Of a stretch of 64,000 nt of DNA, positions 8,851 through 16,701 are shown piece by piece (positions within the stretch are counted from its first letter, which is position 1; each line of letters starts with the position of its first letter). The stretch lies in NCBI GenBank assembly GCA_948851665.1, contig CAQOWG010000002.1, forward strand, positions 58,638 through 122,637. Reading direction: 5' to 3'. This DNA is from an uncultured Candidatus Saccharibacteria bacterium (lineage in GTDB: Bacteria > Patescibacteriota > Saccharimonadia > Saccharimonadales > Saccharimonadaceae). The notes below the pieces were generated by a model, which did not search any database, was not told where the DNA came from, and saw nothing but the letters and a program-made list of their open reading frames with translations. Position numbers and translations under genes: made by a program.

Positions 8851-10056
8851 CTAGATTACACGTTTAGTTCGGGGGTGTGGGATAGGTTTGATGCTCGATT
8901 TAAGAGTAGGGGCAGGTTTGAGTTTGACGGTCTGTCCAGGACTAAGCTTACTGAGTTTTGGGGCAGAGCGGAGCGGCTTACTAGCAGCATACCATTGGTT
9001 GGCGGAATCGCGCTCAAGAGGCTTAGTGGTCTTTTTGATAATTTTAGGGGTAGATTTAGCGGAAGTTTTAGTGTTGCTGCTGGAATGTTTGTTGCTGGTT
9101 TTAGCAGCGGTTTTTGTGGTAGTTTTTTGTGCGGTTTTAGTAACAGGCTCTTTACGTGCAGCACGGACGTTGCCATTGGCGTCACGCTCGAGTCGCATAG
9201 TGAATTGCAATGATGACGTGAGACGTTCGTCTGCTGCGGCGGTATGTTTGGCGGCATTGCGGCTAGTTGTAATTATAGGTTGCTGGCGAATGATAATGGG
9301 GGCCTGGAATTCTTCCGGCTCCTGTTCGTTTGGTGCAAAAGATTCTTTGAGCGATTGCTCATCCTCGCTGTCAAGACGGTAGACGCCATGGTATTTTTGG
9401 TCATCAACGATTCGCCCGGCTTTTAGGGTGATAACTCGTTTGGAAAGATTGTTGACGATGTTCTCGTCGTGAGTAGTAACAAGAAGTGTGGTGCCAAAAT
9501 CGTTAATTTTTTGTAGCAAATCAATGATTTCTTTACGAGTGAGAACGTCAAGATTACCAGTTGGCTCATCAGCGATAAGAATTTTTGGTTGGCGTGCAAC
9601 TGAACGGGCAATTGAAACTCGCTGTCGTTCCCCACCGGAAAGTTGCGTTGGGAATTTATTCGATTTATCAGAAAGTCCAACTAAGTCTAAAACTTTAGGA
9701 ACGGTTTTGACAATTTCACGATTGCTCATACCAGCAATTTCAAGAGCAAAGGAGACGTTTTCAAACACCGTGCGAGTAGGGAGAAGTTTATAATCTTGGA
9801 AGACTACGCCAAGACGACGACGATAGTGAGGGATGTAGCGGTGTCGCACAAAATCGAGATCGATGCCGCCGACAACAATTTTACCAGAATCCGGGTTTTC
9901 TTCTTTGGTAATCATTTTGATAAGGGTGGACTTACCAGCACCGGATTTACCCACCAAAAAGACAAACTCATGCGGCTCGATGTGGAGAGAAATGTTGTCG
10001 AGCGCAGGTTCTTCATCGCCGGGGTAAGTTTTGGTGATGCGGTCGAGCAAAATCAT
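8851..10056 (-). CDS. ftsE: Cell division ATP-binding protein FtsE with long C-terminal tail
   Basis: Residues 1 to about 230 are a complete FtsE ATPase: Walker A 'GKSGAGKSTL', signature 'LSGGERQR', Walker B 'ILIADEPTGNLD' and switch histidine in 'LLVTTHDE'. FtsE is normally about 220-230 residues. This one has roughly 170 extra residues that are Lys/Thr/Ser/Pro-rich and low in complexity, beginning after 'GVYRLDSEDEQS'. The basic tail could bind DNA, RNA or membrane phosphates, which is inference only. The first gene of the division module, it has a TATAAT box six bases before ATG. Confidence 0.92.
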   Translation of the reverse strand: MILLDRITKTYPGDEEPALDNISLHIEPHEFVFLVGKSGAGKSTLIKMITKEENPDSGKIVVGGIDLDFVRHRYIPHYRRRLGVVFQDYKLLPTRTVFENVSFALEIAGMSNREIVKTVPKVLDLVGLSDKSNKFPTQLSGGERQRVSIARSVARQPKILIADEPTGNLDVLTRKEIIDLLQKINDFGTTLLVTTHDENIVNNLSKRVITLKAGRIVDDQKYHGVYRLDSEDEQSLKESFAPNEQEPEEFQAPIIIRQQPIITTSRNAAKHTAAADERLTSSLQFTMRLERDANGNVRAARKEPVTKTAQKTTTKTAAKTSNKHSSSNTKTSAKSTPKIIKKTTKPLERDSANQWYAASKPLRSAPKLSKLSPGQTVKLKPAPTLKSSIKPIPHPRTKRVI

Positions 10057-10062
10057 ACAACA

Positions 10063-10068
10063 ATTATA
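10063..10068 (-). promoter_or_regulatory. -10 box of ftsE, 6 nt from ATG
   Basis: TATAAT on the minus strand with six bases to ATG 10056. It predicts a leaderless ftsEX transcript. Confidence 0.6.
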
Positions 10069-10101
10069 TCACAAAAGCATAAGTTTTTTGGAAATTGTGT
10101 T

Positions 10102-11634
10102 TTATTTCTTAACTAAGTGATAGACATTGTATCTATCGTTGCTGATGGTCTGATTAATTTTGTGGTGTTTGAGTAGTTCTTCGTTTATGTCTTTGTCGTT
10201 ATTATAGAAAACCCAGAAGCTATCGTGCTCTGATAGCCACTCGTCGAGGTTATCAAAGAGATTGTGATGGTATTCACGAACTGGCTCTAGAGAGCCATAC
10301 TCATACTCGCTCCAATCGCGATAGAAGGCGACTGGATGTTCTGCAGAATCATAGACGACACCATCGTAGTAATTCCAGACGCTATCCATAAGGAGAGGCT
10401 CACCGGGCTTTGCGATCGACATCACGTCTTGGACGGTGTAGCCGACGTAGCCATTGGGTTCACGATTGGTGACATTGACAACTCCTATAATGGCACATAT
10501 GGCAAGGAGCCCCATGGCGACAAGAGCGGGCTTGTGCTCGTGAGATCCAGTGAGGGCGAAGGCGATAATGATACCACAGAAGGCCCAAATGAGAGCAAGG
10601 CTAAAAATCATGTAGCGGGTCATATAGACGGGTGAGAGTGGAGGTAGGCTGAGGATAACAAGCGTGATCGGTGGTATGAAGATTAGTGCAAGGACGGCCA
10701 AAAGTTTTTTACGATGTTGCTGGTCGATTCGGTGAAAAACCTTTAGGCTGAGGAAGATGATAAGAACTAATAAGGTAATAGTGAGTGGAAGTAGCCAATC
10801 CTTTAGCTCGCGTGGTGCGACATAGAGAAGTGATTCGGAGAAGAAATTGGCGAGAGCTTCGAGGTTGACTGGACCGATCCAAAATCCACCCTGGACTGAG
10901 GCAGATTGTTTGAGGAAGAATGGAGTCCAAGGGATATAACAAGCGACAGCGAGACCATAGGTTTGCAGCATGAGATTGCGGCGGGGTTTGTCTTGCCAAA
11001 GCTTTTTGAGACCGTCTTTTGTGAAAACGCCTTGACGGTAGAGAATGTAGACGAGCTGGGCAATCCAAGCTAAGGCAGTGAAGTAGTGTGTCCACATGCC
11101 GAGGGCAATGAGAACGGCGTATAAGAACCAAAGGTGGCGGGATTTTTTTGGGTCTTTGGTGTCAAGGGCGCAGAGCATAACGTCAGTTGCGGCAATGACG
11201 AGTGCGATGACGACGGTATACATGCGCATTTCTTGACCATAGCGGATGAACATAGGTGAAAGAGTAAAGAAGAAACTGCCGATGATTGCAGCAGTGAGAT
11301 TGAAATGGCGGCAGAGGAGGCGGAAGAGTAAGATGATCGACACGACTCCAAAGAAAACCGACATAGAACGAAGGGCGACCAATGACGTACCAGCTATGAA
11401 AGACCACAGTTTAAGAAGGAAATAAAATAGCGGCGGGTGGACGTCGATGGAAGTCATTGACCAGATGTCAAAAAAGTTTCCGCGGATTAAGTAAGCGGAG
11501 TAAGATTCGTCAAACCAGGTTGAACTGTTGATATTGAGTGCACAAAGTCCGATGTAGAGTAAGATCAAAAATACTGGGACAATAACCTTGAAAATTTTGG
11601 CATGTTTTTCAAAAAAATGAGTAAGTTTATCCAT
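10102..11634 (-). CDS. GT39/ArnT-like GT-C membrane glycosyltransferase
   Basis: 510 residues with about 11-12 membrane helices. The first extracellular loop contains 'TWFDESYSAYL', the acidic D-E motif that binds metal or lipid-phosphate sugar. It is followed by 'DVHPPLFYFLL', the conserved H-P-P-L pattern of this superfamily. A soluble extracytoplasmic tail of about 110 residues follows the last helix. Such enzymes move sugars from polyprenyl-phosphate donors to proteins or glycans at the outer face. A TATAAT box six bases before ATG predicts a leaderless mRNA. Donor and acceptor cannot be named. Confidence 0.82.
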   Translation of the reverse strand: MDKLTHFFEKHAKIFKVIVPVFLILLYIGLCALNINSSTWFDESYSAYLIRGNFFDIWSMTSIDVHPPLFYFLLKLWSFIAGTSLVALRSMSVFFGVVSIILLFRLLCRHFNLTAAIIGSFFFTLSPMFIRYGQEMRMYTVVIALVIAATDVMLCALDTKDPKKSRHLWFLYAVLIALGMWTHYFTALAWIAQLVYILYRQGVFTKDGLKKLWQDKPRRNLMLQTYGLAVACYIPWTPFFLKQSASVQGGFWIGPVNLEALANFFSESLLYVAPRELKDWLLPLTITLLVLIIFLSLKVFHRIDQQHRKKLLAVLALIFIPPITLVILSLPPLSPVYMTRYMIFSLALIWAFCGIIIAFALTGSHEHKPALVAMGLLAICAIIGVVNVTNREPNGYVGYTVQDVMSIAKPGEPLLMDSVWNYYDGVVYDSAEHPVAFYRDWSEYEYGSLEPVREYHHNLFDNLDEWLSEHDSFWVFYNNDKDINEELLKHHKINQTISNDRYNVYHLVKK

Positions 11635-11640
11635 TTCTAC

Positions 11641-11646
11641 ATTATA
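11641..11646 (-). promoter_or_regulatory. -10 box of GT39-like gene, 6 nt from ATG
   Basis: TATAAT on the minus strand; six bases separate it from ATG 11634. It lies directly after the prfB stop. Confidence 0.6.
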
Positions 11647-11649
11647 ACA

Positions 11650-12732
11650 CTATTCGGGGCTTTGTGAATCGAGATAGGCATCAATAAAAGAGTCGATTTT
11701 GCCATCGAGTACGGCGTCCGGATCCTTATCCTCGTATTTGGTACGAGTATCTTTGACAAGTTTGTAGGGCTGGAGGACGTAATTGCGGATTTGTTGCCCC
11801 CAACTAGCGGACTCGCCAGCACGGAGTTTATCAAGACTTTCGGCATGTTGCTCTTGTTGCATTTGGAGGAGCTTGCCACGAAGAATCTCCATTGCTTTTT
11901 CCTTATTTTGCAATTGAGAACGTTCGTTTTGGATGGCGACTACGGTACCAGTCGGTAAGTGGGTAATGCGGACGGCGGAGTTGGTAGTGTTGACGCTCTG
12001 GCCACCATGGCCGCCAGAATGATAAACGTCGATGCGCAGATCTTTGTCGTCAATTTTGATATCGTCACTAGGCTCAACCACTGGTAAAACTTCTACAAGC
12101 GCAAAGGAGGTTTGGCGAAGATTATCGGCGTTGAAAGGGCTGAGTCGAACGAGTCGATGGACGCCATGCTCACTGCGAAGCAAGCCATAGGTATTCGGAC
12201 CGGAAATTTCGTAAACGGCGGTTTTGATGCCGGCTTCTTCGCCAGTGACGCGTTCAAGGCTGGTGACGGTAAAGTTCTTTTTTTCAGCAAAGCGTAAATA
12301 CATGCGTTCGAGCATACTCGCCCAGTCCATTGCTTCAGTACCACCAGCGCCGGATGTAATGCGGAGAATGGCGCTTTTGCTGTCGTATTTACCACTAAAG
12401 CGTAACTCTTTTTTAAGTTCATTTAGTGTATCTTGCATAGCGTCAAGTTGACGATCGGCTTCGATAATGAGCTCCGCGTCGCCAAGAGCAATAATGTCGC
12501 TAAGGTCGGTAATTTGAGTTTTGAGTAATTGCCAAGGTTGAATGCTGGTAGTGAGATTGCTAAGCTCTTGATGGAGGGTTTTAGCCCGTTCGGGATTGGA
12601 CCATAGATCAGGGTCAGCGGTGAGTTGTTCTAGTTCCGCGACACGAGCAAGCTTTGTGTCGAGATCCAACTTTTGCCAAGCTTCGGTGAGAGTGGTAGAT
12701 AATTGTTCGAGTTTTTTATTAATTTCATTCAT
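11650..12732 (-). CDS. prfB: Peptide chain release factor 2
   Basis: 360 residues. The stop-codon recognition tripeptide SPF is in 'VRLSPFNADN', which marks RF2 (UGA/UAA), and the peptidyl-hydrolysis GGQ is in 'SGGHGGQSVNTT'. The family often has a programmed +1 frameshift near codon 25. Here the N-terminus ('ELEQLTADPDLWSNPERA') is encoded without interruption, so that control is absent. I start it at 12732 ('MNEINKKL'). Upstream codons belong to the preceding gene, whose stop it overlaps by eight bases. RF2 presence fits UGA being a stop here. Confidence 0.93.
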   Translation of the reverse strand: MNEINKKLEQLSTTLTEAWQKLDLDTKLARVAELEQLTADPDLWSNPERAKTLHQELSNLTTSIQPWQLLKTQITDLSDIIALGDAELIIEADRQLDAMQDTLNELKKELRFSGKYDSKSAILRITSGAGGTEAMDWASMLERMYLRFAEKKNFTVTSLERVTGEEAGIKTAVYEISGPNTYGLLRSEHGVHRLVRLSPFNADNLRQTSFALVEVLPVVEPSDDIKIDDKDLRIDVYHSGGHGGQSVNTTNSAVRITHLPTGTVVAIQNERSQLQNKEKAMEILRGKLLQMQQEQHAESLDKLRAGESASWGQQIRNYVLQPYKLVKDTRTKYEDKDPDAVLDGKIDSFIDAYLDSQSPE

Positions 12733-14044
12733 GGAAAAACTCCTGGAAGTATGGTTGGGTAGGATAAAGCGCGTCAGGGTCAAAGTCACTATCAGGAACA
12801 ACAAAAGGCAAATCATGATATCGCTCCGTGCCAGATTGATCGCGATGATAATATGCGTAGCGTAACTCGTCAATTGTGCCGACGCATTCGAATGGTTTCA
12901 TAACTCCGTCGATACCAAGCAATCCTTTAAAGATTTCTGTGAGGCGTGAGCTAGTGAATAAATCTTGGTTGGCGAAAGTAGCGGTGAGGGTTTCGGCGGG
13001 CAAAAATGGGCAGAAGAGTAAGTAGGAATTGGCGCATTTAGCGCAATCACCACACCAAGCGAGCATGGAACTATCATTGCCTTGTGTATAATTGGCGCGG
13101 TTACACGAGCTGAATTGATGACTGTAATTTTGCCAACATTTTTTGACAAAAAGTTCAGCGACTTTGAGCTCACTATATTTGCGGAGTGGTGAACCGACGT
13201 GCAAGTCGGGACTAATATAAGTAGCAACGTACCGAGCGAAAAGCTGTTCGGCGGACCAAGATTTTGACCACTGATGGTTGATTGGTAGATCACCAACCAT
13301 GCCATGTGGCTCATTCCCTTCCTGGGCGACACTGGTAAGGACGGTATTCTCGCCGTTGATAATTGCTTGAATAAGGGCAAGGGACATGACGATATAAGTG
13401 ATTGGTACGTGGCCATTTAGGCCAGCAGATTTTTGGAGATTGGCGTGGTCGATTAGGCGATTGATAATTTGAGGGGATTGATTACTTACCTCATCAATGA
13501 CCTGGGGATAATTATTGTTGCCATAGCCAACAAACCAGGGTGTAAAATCTGTATTTTGCTCGCGTAATAGTGTGGCGGTGAGTAGGCTGTCTTTGCCGCC
13601 GGATTGAAGGGCGAGCGTGCCGGTGCCGTTGTAGGACAAAGGTTCTGGAGCGCGATAGTCGACCGTAGCGGTAAAATGAGCAAGGTCGGCACGTGTGAGC
13701 TGATTTTCGAAGGTAAATTGGCTCAGCCCTTCTTGATAGACCGTACTAAAAAAACGAGCTTGAAAATCATCAATTGACTGAGGGAGCACAACTTGAGTGG
13801 TGGGATGTGACTTGTAATAGCTAGTGCCAATGAGTATAAAAGCGAGGAAAAGTGCACGATCTAATAACTCGGGTGTATGATTTGGAGTTGCGTGAACACG
13901 ATTTCTGATCGTGTCTGCATAATATGGAATCGTGGGTGCATGAAATTTAATTTTCTCGGTAAAAATAATTCCGTCGGTACCTTGATAAGAAAATTCGGCG
14001 ACTAGGGTTTGCGGATTAAAAGTATGACTTAGGAATTTAAACAT
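12725..14044 (-). CDS. murL: MurL-type UDP-MurNAc-L-Ala-L-Glu epimerase (PP-loop protein)
   Basis: This 439-residue protein has a PP-loop ATP-pyrophosphatase motif 'LQSGGKDSLL' (S148-S153) and a late cysteine cluster 'WCGDCAKCANSYLLFC'. It begins at the last base of the murD-like stop. In Xanthomonas, MurD2 adds L-glutamate to UDP-MurNAc-L-Ala and MurL epimerises it to D-glutamate with ATP, replacing glutamate racemase. The adjacent murD and the length agree with that system. Assignment rests on context, motif and recollection of the family. Another PP-loop enzyme cannot be excluded. Confidence 0.7.
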   Translation of the reverse strand: MFKFLSHTFNPQTLVAEFSYQGTDGIIFTEKIKFHAPTIPYYADTIRNRVHATPNHTPELLDRALFLAFILIGTSYYKSHPTTQVVLPQSIDDFQARFFSTVYQEGLSQFTFENQLTRADLAHFTATVDYRAPEPLSYNGTGTLALQSGGKDSLLTATLLREQNTDFTPWFVGYGNNNYPQVIDEVSNQSPQIINRLIDHANLQKSAGLNGHVPITYIVMSLALIQAIINGENTVLTSVAQEGNEPHGMVGDLPINHQWSKSWSAEQLFARYVATYISPDLHVGSPLRKYSELKVAELFVKKCWQNYSHQFSSCNRANYTQGNDSSMLAWCGDCAKCANSYLLFCPFLPAETLTATFANQDLFTSSRLTEIFKGLLGIDGVMKPFECVGTIDELRYAYYHRDQSGTERYHDLPFVVPDSDFDPDALYPTQPYFQEFFHE

Positions 14045-15357
14045 TATTCTAGCTCCCGTACTAATTGTTGGAATTGTTCACCACGATCACGGAAATTTTT
14101 GAACATGTCAAAACTGGCGGCACCGGGTGACATAACGACAACTGGGGATTTGATTTTGCCAGATGCACGACCGGGTATGCATAAATCATAATTACTGGAT
14201 TCGGCTTCCTGGAATTGCTCGGCGGTAGTCTTGGCGAGTTTGACGGCTGATTCTAGTGAATCGGCGATGATGTAGGTGTTGGGGTCAGCATCTGCGGCAA
14301 GAATCGGCGCGGTTTCACCAATAAGGATGACTTTTTTGAGGTTGGGCGCAGAAAAGAGACGTGCTTTGGTGGTAGAGAGATCGAGGCCACGATCTTTTCC
14401 GCCTGCAATGAGAATGGTAGGAGTATCAGCAAAGGTCGCAAGTGCCACATCTAGTGCTGGGAAAGCGGAAGAATAGTTGTCGTCGTAATAACGTATGTTA
14501 TTTAGCTCGCGTACAAATTCGATGCGATGTGGTAGGCCCTGGAATTTGGTGAAAGCATTGGCGACGATCTGATGATTTTTTTGTATGAAAGTTGATAAAT
14601 CTTGTTGGTAGTGGGCGGCACAGGCCATTAGGGCGATGGTTGCGTCTTCTCGATTGTGATTACCAGGAACAGTGAGGTAGTCTAACAAATTATCAAGCAT
14701 TTGTTGGGCGGCTGCGTCAAGTTGAGGTGGATATGGTATTTTGTGACCAGGAGAAAGAGCGGCAATTTTGGCTGAATATTGATTGTTGCTATCATAAATA
14801 CAATAATCGTGAGTGGACTGGAATTCGGCGATGTGACCTTTTGCGGCAACGTAATCGTCAAAGTCAGCGTGGCGATCGAGATGATCGGGTGCGATGCCGA
14901 GGACAACTGCGATATGCGGCGAGGTGTCGAGGTCCCAAAGCTGGAAGCTGCTCATTTCATAAATAATGGCGTCTTGGGGTTGGATTTGGTCAAGTGAGTC
15001 TAGCGCGGGGGTACCGATATTGCCTACTAATTTTACTGGTGTATTAGTGGCTTCTAAGAGCGTGGCGATTAGTGAAGAAGTGGTGCCCTTGCCTTTTGTG
15101 CCAGTGATCCCGATGACCGAGTTTTTTATTGCAGAAAAGAAAAGTCGTGTAACTGTGGTAGACTTTTTGGCGCCAGCAGATTTGAGCCAAGTAGGCGGAA
15201 CGGATGGGCTGCGGACAACTAGGTCGTAATCGGAGAGCTTGAGGTCTTCGCGTGAAAAACTATCAAAAATGTCGAACGTTGCTTCGGGATGACGGGCGCG
15301 GAGAAATTTTTCGGCACTAGGACCTTCTTGGCCATAGCCGAGAATTGCGATTTTCAT
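14044..15357 (-). CDS. murD: UDP-N-acetylmuramoyl-alanine glutamate ligase (MurD/MurD2)
   Basis: A 437-residue Mur ligase: N-terminal Rossmann-like 'AILGYGQEGPS', P-loop 'GITGTKGKGTT' (83-93), 'APDHLDRHADFDDYVAAK' with the ligase metal/ATP motif, and 'YYDDNYSSAF' and 'LIAGGKDRGLD' in the C-terminal domain. It adds glutamate to UDP-MurNAc-L-alanine in the cytoplasm. Coupling to the MurL-like gene suggests that it may use L-glutamate (MurD2 activity), which is inference. A TATAAT box lies 7 bases upstream of the ATG, so the leader is nearly absent. Confidence 0.88.
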   Translation of the reverse strand: MKIAILGYGQEGPSAEKFLRARHPEATFDIFDSFSREDLKLSDYDLVVRSPSVPPTWLKSAGAKKSTTVTRLFFSAIKNSVIGITGTKGKGTTSSLIATLLEATNTPVKLVGNIGTPALDSLDQIQPQDAIIYEMSSFQLWDLDTSPHIAVVLGIAPDHLDRHADFDDYVAAKGHIAEFQSTHDYCIYDSNNQYSAKIAALSPGHKIPYPPQLDAAAQQMLDNLLDYLTVPGNHNREDATIALMACAAHYQQDLSTFIQKNHQIVANAFTKFQGLPHRIEFVRELNNIRYYDDNYSSAFPALDVALATFADTPTILIAGGKDRGLDLSTTKARLFSAPNLKKVILIGETAPILAADADPNTYIIADSLESAVKLAKTTAEQFQEAESSNYDLCIPGRASGKIKSPVVVMSPGAASFDMFKNFRDRGEQFQQLVRELE

Positions 15358-15429
15358 ACTATATATTATATCATAGGCTATACTTCTGATTATATAATAG
15401 TATTGGCCCGGCTTATTTAAGTATCGCGC

Positions 15430-16701
15430 CTAAAAAGTAATGTAATCGTTTAGCCGAGTAATAGTGGCTTTATCAACTGAACTAACAGCGACTAGGGCAC
15501 CGAGCTCCCCACCGATAAATTCGCGAGCTAAATCTACCATGGTAGATTTTTTGATATTGCGAACGAGCCCTGGCACATTGTCGTAGTGCTCAATGATACC
15601 GTTAACAAAGTAGCCGTCGGAATAATGATCAGCGATTTGGCCAACGGTTTGGGCGCCCATTTGATAACGACCGGTAGCATAACTTTTGGCGGCAATGATA
15701 TCGTCTGTACTGATGTCGCCGTTTAAGACCTGATTTAGCTCATTGCGTATGAGGGCAAAAAGTTCGTCGGAGCTTTCGACGTTGACTTCTCCATCGAAGT
15801 CCCAGGAGGCGTTGTGCCAGCTATTGGAAAGGTCGCTACCCATGCCGTAAACAAGGCCTTTGCGGCGGGCTTGCCCAAAAATGCGACTGGAAGTGGTGCC
15901 GGTGAGGATGTGGTTGAGGCAGCTCATAGCATAGGCTTCGTCGGAGCCTAATTGGCGAGGAGTGAACCAAGAAAAACCAAAAGTGATATTGGAAGCATCT
16001 TTGCGGCGGATAAGAGTGGGGGCAGCGGCGTGGATGTCATCGTACGGGATTTTGAAACGTTCACCAGGTTTGAGGTTCCAATCGTTTAGCATTTGGATGA
16101 TTTTGCGACGGCGATGACGAAGATTGCCGGCGATGATAAAGCGTAGGTTGTTGGCGGTGTGGGTGCGACGGTAATGCTCGCGGATGTCTTTGAGGGTGAT
16201 ATTAGGAATAGTTTTAAGGCGTTCTTGTAAGTCGGGAACGTTTTCGCCGACTACCTGTTGTAGACGAGGCCAAAGTAGACGATTGTAGTCATTCATGTAG
16301 CCGGTTAGCTCGGCGCGCACGTTGCCCTTTTCGCTTTGAAGCTCCTCATCATTAAAACGAGGCTCGGCAATGGCAACCTGTTGCAGGTACATGATACGAT
16401 CCCACTCAAAATCAGCACATTCACTCTCGTAGCAAACTGAGAAATCGGAAGTCCATGCGTTGTGGTAGGCGCCATTTTTGGTAAATTCAGATTCGAATTC
16501 TTGCTCATCACGAAATTCGGAGTTGGCGCCAAAGGCAAGGTGCTCAACAATGTGCGCAATTTCGTAGAGACTAGGTTTTTTTGCGTAGCGCAAACCAGCC
16601 CGGAACTGGAATTTGGTATTCATGACGCTGGCGCCAGGAATATCAATCAGAAGCCCCTTAGCTCCGGACGAAAGTACTATTTCCTCAGTCGAGTGTTTTA
16701 T
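15430..16701 (-). CDS. M16 family zinc peptidase with apparent AUA start codon
   Basis: Protein of about 423 residues with the inverted zinc motif H50-x-x-E53-H54 ('AHIVEHLAFG') and a third-ligand region 'EKGNVRAEL', typical of M16 processing peptidases. The first in-frame ATG (16623) is too late: homologous-looking sequence ('EEIVLSSGAKGLLIDIPGAS') continues upstream of it. The frame extends to ATA at 16701-16699, which overlaps the secA stop as ATAA, where an ATG would give the usual ATGA coupling. AAAGGGA lies 7 bases upstream. AUA initiation or a base error are both possible. Confidence 0.75.
   Translation of the reverse strand: MKHSTEEIVLSSGAKGLLIDIPGASVMNTKFQFRAGLRYAKKPSLYEIAHIVEHLAFGANSEFRDEQEFESEFTKNGAYHNAWTSDFSVCYESECADFEWDRIMYLQQVAIAEPRFNDEELQSEKGNVRAELTGYMNDYNRLLWPRLQQVVGENVPDLQERLKTIPNITLKDIREHYRRTHTANNLRFIIAGNLRHRRRKIIQMLNDWNLKPGERFKIPYDDIHAAAPTLIRRKDASNITFGFSWFTPRQLGSDEAYAMSCLNHILTGTTSSRIFGQARRKGLVYGMGSDLSNSWHNASWDFDGEVNVESSDELFALIRNELNQVLNGDISTDDIIAAKSYATGRYQMGAQTVGQIADHYSDGYFVNGIIEHYDNVPGLVRNIKKSTMVDLAREFIGGELGALVAVSSVDKATITRLNDYITF

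Noticed and set aside
12733..12873. Upstream extension of prfB to an earlier ATG
   Set aside because: It lies inside the MurL-like gene and adds residues foreign to RF2; the start at 12732 fits the family.
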